Part shown: piece by piece, positions 9,442 through 17,058 of the stretch
How positions within the stretch are numbered: position 1 is the stretch's first letter
Layout of the letters: every line of letters begins with the position of its first letter
Assembly (NCBI GenBank): GCA_030538185.1
Contig: JAUNUK010000001.1
Location: 174,296 to 238,295 of the forward strand
Source: Actinomycetaceae bacterium
GTDB taxonomy: Bacteria > Actinomycetota > Actinomycetes > Actinomycetales > Actinomycetaceae
DNA: 64,000 bases
Direction: 5' to 3'
Notes under the pieces: model-generated
Told to the model about the DNA's origin: nothing
The model's input: the letters and a program-made list of their open reading frames with translations, nothing else
Database searches by the model: none
Position numbers and translations under genes: made by a program

Positions 9442-10923
9442 TTGACCGGACAGCGTTTGGATGTGGCAATAATCGGGGCGGGACCTGCGGGGATCTATGC
9501 AGCAGATATTCTGGCAAAGTCGGATATAGACGTCGCGGTCGACATCTTTGAGCGCCTGCCAGCCCCATATGGTCTGGTCCGCTATGGTGTGGCCCCCGAC
9601 CACCCGCGCATCCGACAAATTATTGACGCCCTGTATGCCATCTTGCAGCGCGGAGACATCAATCTGCTGGGCAACGTCAACATTGGCGAAGACATCACAA
9701 TCGATGACCTGCGCGACCACTACGACGCCGTGATTTTCGCCACGGGCTCTGATCGCGATGCTCCCATTGACCTGCCAGGCCAGGAACTTGAGGGTTGCTA
9801 CGGCGCGGCAGACTTTGTGTCCTGGTATGACGGGCACCCGGATTACTCTAGGTCGTGGCCGCTGAATGCCCCGCAGGTCGCGGTTATCGGCGTCGGGAAC
9901 GTCGCCCTGGACGTCGCTCGCATCCTGGCGAAACACTACGAAGACCTGCTGACCACTGAAATTCCGCCCAATGTCGCCGAGATGCTAGCCACATCGCCCA
10001 TAACCGACGTCCACGTTTTCGGCCGACGAGGCCCCGCTCAAGTCAAGTTCACCCCCCTCGAACTGCGAGAACTGGGTCAGATTCCAGGTGTTGACATCAT
10101 CGTCTACGAAGAAGACTTCGACTTTGACGAAGGTTCACAAAAAGCCATCAACGCCTCGAAGCAGACGAAGCAGGTCGTGAAAACCCTGATGAACTTCGCC
10201 ATGATTCCGCCCGAAGACCGCAAAGCCCCACGTCGAATCCATATTCACATGTTCCATTCTCCTGTCGAGGTCTTGGGTGACGAACATGGCAATGTGCGCG
10301 CCCTCGTCACTGAACGAACCGCGCTACAGGGCGACGGCTCGGTCTCGGGCACCGGCGAACTCGTTGAAACCCCAGTTCAAGCCGTCTATCGCGCGGTCGG
10401 GTATTTTTCAAGCCCCCTGCCCGGCGTCCCCTTCGACGAGGACCGCGGAATCATCCCAAATGTGGGAGGCCGCGTCACTTCAGTTCCCATTGCCGAGGGC
10501 GAAACCCCAGATGCTGCCACGATCTTGCCCGGTGTGTACGCTACAGGCTGGGTGAAGCGCGGACCTGTCGGTTTGATCGGTTCCACTAAGTCCGATGCCC
10601 AAGAAACCATTGCCAACCTGTTGGAAGACGCAGCAGCCGGGCGGATTCATGCACGCAGTATGGAGCGTGGATACGAGGCCATCACTAAGATTTTGGAGGC
10701 CAAAGATGTCCCCTATACGACCTGGCAAGGCTGGGAGCTGCTCAACCAGTTCGAAAAGCAACTGGGCGAAGACTACGGCGAAGTCCCAGGAGGGCGCGGT
10801 CCAAGGGAGCGCGTGAAGGTCGTGGCTCGCGAGGCAATGACCGCAATATCGCTGGGTGCCGAGGAAACTGAAGTGCCCGACCTCATTGGTGAGGCCCCCG
10901 AAAAAGCAAAGCGGGTCGAATAA
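9442..10923 (+). CDS. Ferredoxin/flavodoxin-NADP+ reductase-like flavoprotein (FprA type)
   Basis: FAD- and NADPH-binding oxidoreductase of the adrenodoxin-reductase/FprA family, 493 residues, expected to move electrons between NADPH and ferredoxin. The N-terminus has the FAD dinucleotide fold (IIGAGPAGIYAADIL), followed by ERLPAPYGLVRYGVAPDHP, diagnostic for this family. The NADP fold is at VIGVGNVALDVARIL, and the C-terminal GWVKRGPVGLIGSTKSDA loop covers the FAD. I place the start at TTG 9442 because GGGGGAG precedes it closely and the protein then starts a few residues before the FAD fold. An upstream in-frame extension to 9331 is possible but unlike the family. The stop abuts the lepB ATG with no gap, so the two genes are probably cotranscribed. 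Confidence 0.88.
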   Translation: MTGQRLDVAIIGAGPAGIYAADILAKSDIDVAVDIFERLPAPYGLVRYGVAPDHPRIRQIIDALYAILQRGDINLLGNVNIGEDITIDDLRDHYDAVIFATGSDRDAPIDLPGQELEGCYGAADFVSWYDGHPDYSRSWPLNAPQVAVIGVGNVALDVARILAKHYEDLLTTEIPPNVAEMLATSPITDVHVFGRRGPAQVKFTPLELRELGQIPGVDIIVYEEDFDFDEGSQKAINASKQTKQVVKTLMNFAMIPPEDRKAPRRIHIHMFHSPVEVLGDEHGNVRALVTERTALQGDGSVSGTGELVETPVQAVYRAVGYFSSPLPGVPFDEDRGIIPNVGGRVTSVPIAEGETPDAATILPGVYATGWVKRGPVGLIGSTKSDAQETIANLLEDAAAGRIHARSMERGYEAITKILEAKDVPYTTWQGWELLNQFEKQLGEDYGEVPGGRGPRERVKVVAREAMTAISLGAEETEVPDLIGEAPEKAKRVE

Positions 10924-11841
10924 ATGTCAGAATCTTTGAAAGGCTCGCATGGCCCAGGGGATGAAGAATCCAGCGGTGTGCAAAGTGATGCAGAGCCTGT
11001 GGCCGAAGCTGGGACCGAAACAAAACCCGGCGTAGCCACCCACAAAGAAGCGACCGAGACGGCAAGTGAACTGCCCAAACGCTCAAAAGGTCCGAGGCAC
11101 TCGCGACACTCCAAAGATGGCACGGGGCAGACAACAGAAAACAAGAAACGTGGCCCCTTGCTGACTGCGGGTATCCTCCTTCGCGACCTCGTTGTTATTA
11201 TCGCCCTCGCCCTGCTTATCTCCGGTGTTACTAAGGCCTTCCTCCTCCAAACCTTCCGAATCCCCTCGGGCAGCATGGAACAAACACTTGTTGAAGGCGA
11301 CAGAATCATGGTCGAGAAACTTTCGCCTCTCTTCGCGGGTGTGAAACGCGGCGAAATCACCGTATTCAAGGACAGTGACAAGTGGCTGTCTGGCATAGTG
11401 GCAACAGAGGCGCCGACGGGTTTCTTTGCGACAGAGGCAGGGCAAAAGGTCGATAAAGCGCTACAGTTTATTGGCTTCCGCCCAGAACCCGGTGATGCCT
11501 ACCTCATAAAAAGAGTGATCGGCGTCGAAGGGGACCGTGTGAAGTGCTGTGATACTGCTGGCTATATAGAGGTCAATGGCAAGGCCATCAAAGAGCCCTA
11601 CCTGAACCCCGACGAAGTCCCCTACCCGCAGCCCTTCGATGTCACCGTTCCACCTGGGAAAATCTGGGTCATGGGGGATAACCGCAACCACTCTGGGGAT
11701 TCTCGCGCGCATGTGTCAGACCCTTCGGGCGGATTTATCGATACCAAGGAAGTGGTTGGCACGCCGATCCTGCGGATCTGGCCTCTTGACCGGGTCGGTG
11801 TCATGTCGAAAACCGATGCTTTCAAGGATGTAGAGCCCTAA
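10924..11841 (+). CDS. lepB: Signal peptidase I
   Basis: Membrane-bound serine protease that removes signal peptides from exported proteins. The box-B motif RIPSGSMEQTL carries the catalytic serine (about Ser117). AYLIKRVIGVEGDRV carries the general-base lysine (about Lys196), and VMGDNRNHSGDSR is the conserved box E. One transmembrane helix (about residues 86-107) precedes the catalytic domain. The first 75 residues are a charged, disordered-looking cytoplasmic tail, common in actinobacterial LepB. The ATG starts immediately after the reductase stop codon; no separate ribosome binding site is obvious beyond the GGGT upstream. It would process exported proteins such as the giant surface protein in this window. 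Confidence 0.95.
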   Translation: MSESLKGSHGPGDEESSGVQSDAEPVAEAGTETKPGVATHKEATETASELPKRSKGPRHSRHSKDGTGQTTENKKRGPLLTAGILLRDLVVIIALALLISGVTKAFLLQTFRIPSGSMEQTLVEGDRIMVEKLSPLFAGVKRGEITVFKDSDKWLSGIVATEAPTGFFATEAGQKVDKALQFIGFRPEPGDAYLIKRVIGVEGDRVKCCDTAGYIEVNGKAIKEPYLNPDEVPYPQPFDVTVPPGKIWVMGDNRNHSGDSRAHVSDPSGGFIDTKEVVGTPILRIWPLDRVGVMSKTDAFKDVEP

Positions 11842-11936
11842 TAGTGGAGGCCAGGTGGGGATGGTCCGCAAATAATCACCCGACCTGTACAGTACCCACA
11901 CAGGCATGACACAGCCACAAATACTAGGATTTGAAC

Positions 11937-12812
11937 ATGCGCAAACATCACAATGGTCTGAAAACTGCTTTCCTGTTCGGAAGCATGTGGGCAATACTGC
12001 TGGCTATCGGTGGATTGATCTCAGCAGGCTCAGGTAAGTCGATCTTTATTTTTCTTTTCGCAGGTATCGGCCTGGCGATGACGGCGTACTCATATTGGAA
12101 CTCTGCATCCCTGGCGCTTGCGTCCATGGATGCCGTTCCCGTCACGCCCGAACAGGCCCCCGCAATGTATCGCATCGTGGAGGAACTGTCGGCCAAGGCC
12201 GGCCAGCCCATGCCGGGCCTCTACATTTCACCCTCCATGACCCCCAACGCCTTCGCCACAGGGCGCGACCCACAACACGCGGCCGTGTGCTGCACGACGG
12301 GGATCTTGCAGCTGCTGGACGAACGCGAACTTCGTGGGGTTCTTGCGCATGAACTCATGCACGTCTACAACCGTGACATCTTGACGTCCTCGGTCGCATC
12401 GGGGATGGCCGGCGTGATCTCCTCAGTCGCCCAGTTCGCCATGGTCTTTGGCGGAGGCAACAACCGAGAAGGCGGGGGAATGGGTGTGCTGGGCGGCCTG
12501 CTTATGGCCCTGGTCGCGCCTTTCGCCTCCATGCTCATTCAGTTCGCCATTTCGCGTACCCGCGAATTCGATGCCGACGAGGACGGCGCACGACTGGCTG
12601 CTGACCCGCTGGCATTGGCCTCGGCACTGAAGAAACTGGAACGTGGCAACGATATGGCGCCCATGGAGTCCAACCCTGAAAACAACCGCGTGGCTGCCAT
12701 GATGATCGCTAATCCCTTCCGTGGCGGTGGGTTTGCGCGCATGTTCTCGACGCACCCGCCCATGGACCAGCGCATTGCTCGACTGGAAGAAATGGCTGGC
12801 TATCGCGCATAA
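11937..12812 (+). CDS. htpX: Zinc metalloprotease HtpX homologue
   Basis: Membrane-integrated M48-family protease involved in quality control of membrane proteins. Two N-terminal helices (about residues 11-30 and 36-52) are followed by the catalytic motif [12 protein letters not shown], with HELMH at 138-142. A second membrane region follows, then [14 protein letters not shown], which supplies the third zinc ligand. The 291-residue length is standard. The ATG at 11937 has AGGA seven bases upstream; a TTG six bases further upstream is less likely. It lies 95 bp after lepB. Confidence 0.93.
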   Translation: MRKHHNGLKTAFLFGSMWAILLAIGGLISAGSGKSIFIFLFAGIGLAMTAYSYWNSASLALASMDAVPVTPEQAPAMYRIVEELSAKAGQPMPGLYISPSMTPNAFATGRDPQHAAVCCTTGILQLLDERELRGVLAHELMHVYNRDILTSSVASGMAGVISSVAQFAMVFGGGNNREGGGMGVLGGLLMALVAPFASMLIQFAISRTREFDADEDGARLAADPLALASALKKLERGNDMAPMESNPENNRVAAMMIANPFRGGGFARMFSTHPPMDQRIARLEEMAGYRA

Positions 12813-12850
12813 CTGACGCTTCGGGGGGACAGGGGTTTTACAATGGGGGG

Positions 12851-14056
12851 ATGGAGAGTGAACAGGGGTTTCGCCCGGGGTTGGGGCTGACGCAAAAGCT
12901 GGTGCTCAACGGAATCGTGACCGTCATTTCGGCAACAATGGTCGCAGGCTCCACACTGTTCTCCCTGTTCATGATCGCCCAAAACCAGGCAGACCCCGAC
13001 AAGCTGCAACACTGGATCACGGTCGGCACCTGGCTGGTCTCCATCACGGTTTTCCTGGCCTGCGTTTTCGTTATGGGACCCATGGTCGTCGTCATTTTGG
13101 GTGTCCGAGGGCGCATTAAACAACTCGGCGGGTCCCTGACTGCCCTGGCAGGAGGGGACGTGACACAAATTCCCCACGTCCAAGGCCGTGACGAAATGGC
13201 AGGCATGGCCTGGCGTCTGGGTAACTCGTTGCGCGCGCTGGCCTCGGTGTTTGAAAAAGTGTCTGTAACAGCTGAAAGTGTCTATCGACAGTCACAAGAG
13301 TTAATAACGGAAGCGCAAGAATCCAGAGGATACGCACGTCAAACCACGGACGCCCTCAACGAGGCAATGGAGGCATCGCGCGAGGCCAGAATGTGCTCAG
13401 TGCGTGCCGGGGACTCCGTCAAGGACATGTCAAGTTCTTTGGTGAACATTGACGAGGCATCACAAGGGGCAACCGAGGCTTCCGCGCAAGCGGCCGCCCT
13501 GGTGACCCAGGCACAGGCTTCCATTGATGAACTCGTTGTGGCATCAGAAAAAATCTCGACAGTTGCCATCGCAATCGCAAAAATTGCGGAACAAACCAAC
13601 CTCTTGGCCTTAAACGCCACAATCGAAGCTGCCCGCGCAGGGGAAGCCGGACGCGGTTTCAGCGTCGTTGCAGGGCAGGTCAAAGAGCTTGCCGAACAAA
13701 GCGCAGTGGCAACAGAAGAAGTGGGGGTCCTGGCTCAAGAGATCCGCAACGGAACCCAGGACACCCGAGCAGCCATTGGGAACATCACTGAAAGCATGGA
13801 CCAGGTCACGGGCTCTCAGAAAAATATCTTGGATGCTTTGGCGCACCAAGAAGAAATTTCACGAAACCTCAATGATTGTTTGTCTCAAGCGGGGCAATCT
13901 ACCCAGCACATCGAAGAAACATTGACGGAAGCCAGCGTTATTGCCAAGAAAACAGATGCCTCCGCCGAGAACGTGGGCACCCAAATGGCTGTCTTGTCTC
14001 AGCAAGCCACTGAACTAACCGCCTCCGTCGCCCAGTTCAAATACCGCAAAGACTAA
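12851..14056 (+). CDS. Methyl-accepting chemotaxis protein without extracellular sensor domain
   Basis: Chemoreceptor (401 residues). Two transmembrane helices (about residues 20-40 and 52-80) are separated by only about 12 residues, so there is no room for a periplasmic ligand domain. A HAMP-like linker follows, then a long coiled-coil signalling domain with the conserved hairpin tip [19 protein letters not shown] and [18 protein letters not shown]. This tip contacts CheA and CheW. It probably senses membrane state or a cytoplasmic or partner signal (inference). Its presence implies a chemotaxis system and a motile host, but no other che or flagellar genes are in the window. The ATG follows GGGGGG, weak in spacing. 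Confidence 0.9.
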   Translation: MESEQGFRPGLGLTQKLVLNGIVTVISATMVAGSTLFSLFMIAQNQADPDKLQHWITVGTWLVSITVFLACVFVMGPMVVVILGVRGRIKQLGGSLTALAGGDVTQIPHVQGRDEMAGMAWRLGNSLRALASVFEKVSVTAESVYRQSQELITEAQESRGYARQTTDALNEAMEASREARMCSVRAGDSVKDMSSSLVNIDEASQGATEASAQAAALVTQAQASIDELVVASEKISTVAIAIAKIAEQTNLLALNATIEAARAGEAGRGFSVVAGQVKELAEQSAVATEEVGVLAQEIRNGTQDTRAAIGNITESMDQVTGSQKNILDALAHQEEISRNLNDCLSQAGQSTQHIEETLTEASVIAKKTDASAENVGTQMAVLSQQATELTASVAQFKYRKD

Positions 14057-14097
14057 TTACGTGAGTGTATCGGCCGGAAGTGGCCGCAGCGATATGG

Positions 14098-14592
14098 TCA
14101 GCGGTAGTTGACGAACTGGAGGTCGGCATCCAGGTCCTTGCCCTTCAGCAGGGCAATCACCTCTTGCAAGTCGTCGCGTGACTTCGACGAACACCGCACC
14201 TCGTCGCCTTGGATGGTGGCCTTCACCCCGCGCGGGCCCTCGTCGCGGATGATCTTCGTGATCTTCTTCGCAATCTCCTGCGACAAGCCCTCCTTAATGG
14301 ACCCACTCAAGGTGTAGATCTTGCCCGAAGGCTTCGGCTCCTTGTCACCCAAATCCAGCGACTTCAAGGAAACCCCACGACGCATCAGCTTCGTCTGCAA
14401 AACGTCCAGGATGGCCAGCACGCGCTCAGGAGAGTTCGCCTCCATCGTGACAACCTCGCCCGCCAAGGCGACGGAAGCGTCCACGTTCTTAAAGTCGTAA
14501 CGCTGTGCGACCTCCTTAGATGCCTGGTTGACTGCGTTATCAACCTCTTGACGGTCCACCTTGGAAACAATGTCGAAAGAAGAATCAGCCAC
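14098..14592 (-). CDS. YajQ-family nucleotide-binding protein
   Basis: Small cytosolic protein of the YajQ family (164 residues, normal size), made of two ferredoxin-like folds. Some members bind cyclic di-GMP; others were reported to bind nucleic acids, so the role here is open. Family signatures are the N-terminal [28 protein letters not shown], and the C-terminal [16 protein letters not shown] segment (here [20 protein letters not shown]). The start is a GTG with GAGGT upstream on the minus strand. It is convergent with the chemoreceptor gene with only about 40 bp between stops. The order htpX-yajQ-tRNA-Tyr fits conserved actinobacterial synteny. Confidence 0.93.
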   Translation of the reverse strand: MADSSFDIVSKVDRQEVDNAVNQASKEVAQRYDFKNVDASVALAGEVVTMEANSPERVLAILDVLQTKLMRRGVSLKSLDLGDKEPKPSGKIYTLSGSIKEGLSQEIAKKITKIIRDEGPRGVKATIQGDEVRCSSKSRDDLQEVIALLKGKDLDADLQFVNYR

Positions 14593-14641
14593 AAGAACCT
14601 CACTAAACTAGACGACCAGAAAGACAACAGCGGCAGAAAAC

Positions 14642-14673
14642 CGCCCTCGGCAAGCTTATCTATTCCGAGGGCG
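14642..14673. repeat. Inverted pair of the CGAGGGCG motif (hairpin)
   Basis: CGCCCTCGG at 14642-14650 and CCGAGGGCG at 14665-14673 form a perfect 9-bp stem with a 14-base loop, between the divergent yajQ gene and tRNA-Tyr. No T-tract follows, so it is not a standard intrinsic terminator. It is one of three such motif pairs in this window. Confidence 0.8.
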
Positions 14674-14785
14674 AGACGTGGCGAACCTGGCAGTAAACGA
14701 ATTGGCCAGGGCGCACGCGATTTGCTAAAGTTCTTTGGTGCCTTCGGCGCAGTGCATTAGCGCAGCGCACGGCACACGGCACAAT

Positions 14786-14867
14786 GGCGGGTTTCCCGAG
14801 TGGCCAAAGGGAGTTGACTGTAAATCAATTGCGGAATGCTTCGGGGGTTCGAATCCCTCACCCGCCA
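14786..14867 (+). tRNA. tRNA-Tyr (GTA)
   Basis: Full cloverleaf: acceptor GGCGGGT pairs with ACCCGCC, the anticodon loop CTGTAAA carries GTA at 14820-14822, there is an extra-long variable arm as expected for class II tRNA-Tyr, and the T-arm has GGTTCGAATCC. The terminal CCA is not fully encoded (A discriminator, then CAG). Confidence 0.96.
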
Positions 14868-14941
14868 CAGCGTGGGCGTGACCCATACCACCGCAAAGGG
14901 CTTGGTGCCCTGCGCGCGGATCGGTTAGGCTGGAACGCGCT

Positions 14942-15014
14942 GCCCCGATAGCTCAGTCGGTAGAGTGTCTCCATGGTAAGGAGAAGGTCCAGGGTTCGAA
15001 TCCCTGTCGGGGCT
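14942..15014 (+). tRNA. tRNA-Thr (GGT)
   Basis: Acceptor GCCCCGA pairs with TCGGGGC. The anticodon stem TCTCC/GGAGA closes the loop ATGGTAA, with anticodon GGT at 14975-14977. The T-arm has GGTTCGAATCC. CCA is not encoded. It is the second of three tandem tRNAs ahead of rpmG, an order conserved in actinobacteria. Confidence 0.96.
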
Positions 15015-15040
15015 CTGATGCTGCTTCGGTGGTATCTCGA

Positions 15041-15114
15041 GGCGGGGTAGCTCAGTCGGTGAGAGCGCACGACTCATAATCGTGAGGTCGCGGGTTCGAA
15101 CCCCGCCCCCGCTA
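15041..15114 (+). tRNA. tRNA-Met (CAT), elongator type
   Basis: Acceptor GGCGGGG pairs with CCCCGCT (one G-T pair). The anticodon stem CACGA/TCGTG closes loop CTCATAA with CAT at 15075-15077. The lack of the three G-C pairs in the anticodon stem that mark initiator tRNA, and the paired first acceptor base, point to the elongator form. It ends about 46 bases before rpmG. Confidence 0.95.
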
Positions 15115-15160
15115 CATGAAGTGCCAAAGGCAGATGTCTACGGCGGAGAGTGAGGAAAAA

Positions 15161-15331
15161 GTGGCTAGTAAATCTTCAGACGTTCGCCCGAAGATCACCT
15201 TGGCGTGCTCGGAGTGCAAAGAGCGCAACTACATCACCAAGAAGAACCGTCGCAATACGCCGGATCGCCTCGAGATGAAGAAGTATTGCCCGCGCTGCCG
15301 CAAGTCGACAGATCACAAAGAAACGCGCTAA
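15161..15331 (+). CDS. rpmG: 50S ribosomal protein L33
   Basis: Small large-subunit ribosomal protein, 56 residues, of the zinc-ribbon type: cysteine pairs CSEC and CPRC bracket [26 protein letters not shown] sequence. I chose GTG 15161 ([16 protein letters not shown]) because GAGTGAGG lies about 6 bases upstream and homologues start there; the in-frame extension to 15116 would run directly off the tRNA-Met end. A strong terminator follows. Confidence 0.95.
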   Translation: MASKSSDVRPKITLACSECKERNYITKKNRRNTPDRLEMKKYCPRCRKSTDHKETR

Positions 15332-15347
15332 GCAGCAGTAACTGTGT

Positions 15348-15383
15348 AAGGAACGGTCCCGCAAGGGGCCGTTCCTTGTTTTT
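15348..15383 (+). terminator. Rho-independent terminator after rpmG
   Basis: AAGGAACGGTCCC (15348-15360) pairs with GGGGCCGTTCCTT (15365-15377) over 13 bp with one G-T pair, loop GCAA, followed by GTTTTT. A CCGAGGGCGGGG motif starts directly behind the T-tract. Confidence 0.93.
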
Positions 15384-15464
15384 GCCGAGGGCGGGGTGTG
15401 GTCGTTGGGCTGTGTGGCGGGGCCACGCGGCCCCGCTCGTTGTTACTGTCCGGGGTTAGGTTTT

Positions 15465-15774
15465 CCGTTTGGGCAGGACGAGGATAGGGGTAGCCCCGCC
15501 CAGCGGTGCACTGCTCGGCTGAAGCCGAGCAGGCATCCGAAGCCCGAGCCTACCCCGCAACCCCTATCCTCGCCCCACCTAGTCGGCAAATTCGGGTTTG
15601 GAAAAAATAATTCGGGTCAAAAATTTTCCTTTCCTTATCCCCTTACCCAAATTCGCTGAGATGGGCGGGGCGCGGGGCGGGTGGGAGCGGTAGGTGGGCG
15701 TCGGATGCCTGCCGAGCTTCAGCTCGGCAGTGCACCGCTGGGCACGACCCCCGCCACGCGCGCCGCCCAAACGG
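15465..15774. repeat. 310-bp imperfect palindrome with nested hairpins between rpmG and murB
   Basis: The gene-free stretch between the rpmG terminator and the murB stop is organised around a centre near 15620. The best arms are 15501-15540 and 15701-15740: 34 of 40 positions are complementary. Each arm contains its own hairpin (GCTCGGC-TGAA-GCCGAGC on the left, GCCGAGC-TTCA-GCTCGGC on the right). The six mismatches between the arms all fall in this hairpin and are compensated within it. Further out, CCGTTTGGGC (15465-15474) matches GCCCAAACGG (15765-15774). Further in, TCGGCAAATTCGGGT (about 15590) is matched by ACCCAAATTCGCTGA (about 15646) with transitions only. The core is A/T-rich, the flanks G/C-rich. 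No convincing ORF. It could be a degenerate non-autonomous mobile element, a BIME-like repeat or a convergent terminator region. Confidence 0.8.
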
Positions 15775-15781
15775 CAAGACG

Positions 15782-17050
15782 TTAGAGGGTTAGGCCTAGG
15801 GTTACGGGTTCGGGGTTTAGGGTTATGCGGTAACGAGTCTGGACATTGGCGCGCACGGTGCGGGCTAGGTGGGCTATGTCTTCGGCGGTGGCGCCTCCAC
15901 GGTTGGTCAAGGCCAGAACGTGCTTGGTGGATAGGGTGGCCTTGCCATTGGAGCCTGGGGCAGCCCAGCCCTTAGGCATCCCTGCATGGTCAATCAGCCA
16001 GGCGGCAGAGGTCTTTATTGCCGAGGGCGAACCCGTATCGACTGCAGTCGCGGGGATGGGCCCTTGGCCTTGCGGCTGGCCTCCCACGGGCGAAAGCGGC
16101 TGCGTTGTCGAATGGACACCAAGCTGGTCGGGGTCTTTGGCCTCGGGGGTGGGTACAACCGGGTAGCGAGGTGCCTCGGGTGGCAGCGCGCGTTCTTCGG
16201 GCGAACCGACCTGGAGGATCGGGTTCATGAAGAAGGAACCTGCAGAGTACGTGTCGCGATCCGTGGCATCTAAAACCATGCCCTTTGACCTGCGCAACTC
16301 TAGGACTGCGGCTCGCACATCCGCCAGAGGAGCGCGCGTGTCGCCCTCGGCATTGTCGCTGCCGGTAAAACCCAAGGCGGATGCCAGGGGGCCGAAACGT
16401 AGGGGGGCGGACAACCCGTCCTTTGACAAGAGAAGATGGATCTCTAGCACTATGAACCTGCCACTGAACCCCCAAGCCGGGGCGTGGTCTTGCCCTTCGG
16501 GTGTCCTTTGATGGGAAGGGGAGGTGGCAGGTGCCGGACGTAGCCAGGCGCGGGAGGCTTTCAAAACTGAATGGCGGTAGGTCAGTTGCAGTTGGGCGTG
16601 GCTGAGTTCGCGAATTCGTCCCAGCGCCCGGTCCCAGACGGTCACTGACTGGAGGCAATCGCCGACCTCTTGGCCGTAGGCGCCAATGTTTTGGACCGGG
16701 GCGGCCCCTGCGGTTCCAGGGATTCCCGACAGGGCTTCGATGCCGCTTAAGCCCTCGTCAACCGTGTATTGGACCAGTTCATCCCAGAGGAAACCGGCAC
16801 TGGCTGAAACGAGCATCCCCTGCGCGTGGGACTGGGTGCGCTGCTCGCTGCTGGTGTCCTGAATGACCACGCCGTCGAAAAGGCTGTCGGCTGCCAAGAG
16901 GTTTGACCCCCCGCCCAAAACCAGCATGTCTAGGCCAGCGGAATCAGCCTCTAAGACAGCCTCCGCCAAAGCATTAGGGCCGTGGACCTGGACAAAACTT
17001 TTGATCGGCCCGCCTACCTGCAGCGTTGTGAACTCAGAAAATGTGCGCAT
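15782..17050 (-). CDS. murB: UDP-N-acetylenolpyruvoylglucosamine reductase
   Basis: Flavoenzyme that reduces UDP-GlcNAc-enolpyruvate to UDP-MurNAc, an early cytosolic step of peptidoglycan synthesis. The FAD-binding signatures VLGGGSNLLAADSLFDGVVI and GIEALSGIPGTAGAAPVQNIGAYGQEV are clear. YSAGSFFMNPIL carries the catalytic serine, and the C-terminal block HVLALTNRGGATAEDIAHLA is intact. At 422 residues it is longer than most MurB, owing to a Pro/Gly/Gln-rich insert of about 60 residues after SFFMNP and a second one around residues 170-190. It starts 8 bp after the upstream membrane-protein gene, so the two form an operon. Its neighbours (deaminase, aminotransferase) match the order in Streptomyces. 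Confidence 0.94.
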   Translation of the reverse strand: MRTFSEFTTLQVGGPIKSFVQVHGPNALAEAVLEADSAGLDMLVLGGGSNLLAADSLFDGVVIQDTSSEQRTQSHAQGMLVSASAGFLWDELVQYTVDEGLSGIEALSGIPGTAGAAPVQNIGAYGQEVGDCLQSVTVWDRALGRIRELSHAQLQLTYRHSVLKASRAWLRPAPATSPSHQRTPEGQDHAPAWGFSGRFIVLEIHLLLSKDGLSAPLRFGPLASALGFTGSDNAEGDTRAPLADVRAAVLELRRSKGMVLDATDRDTYSAGSFFMNPILQVGSPEERALPPEAPRYPVVPTPEAKDPDQLGVHSTTQPLSPVGGQPQGQGPIPATAVDTGSPSAIKTSAAWLIDHAGMPKGWAAPGSNGKATLSTKHVLALTNRGGATAEDIAHLARTVRANVQTRYRITLNPEPVTLGLTL

Positions 17051-17058
17051 GCCTGTCC

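Noticed and set aside
15782..15835. TTAGGG-like runs that resemble telomeric repeats
   Set aside because: They encode the C-terminus of MurB (PEPVTLGLTL) and are irregular.
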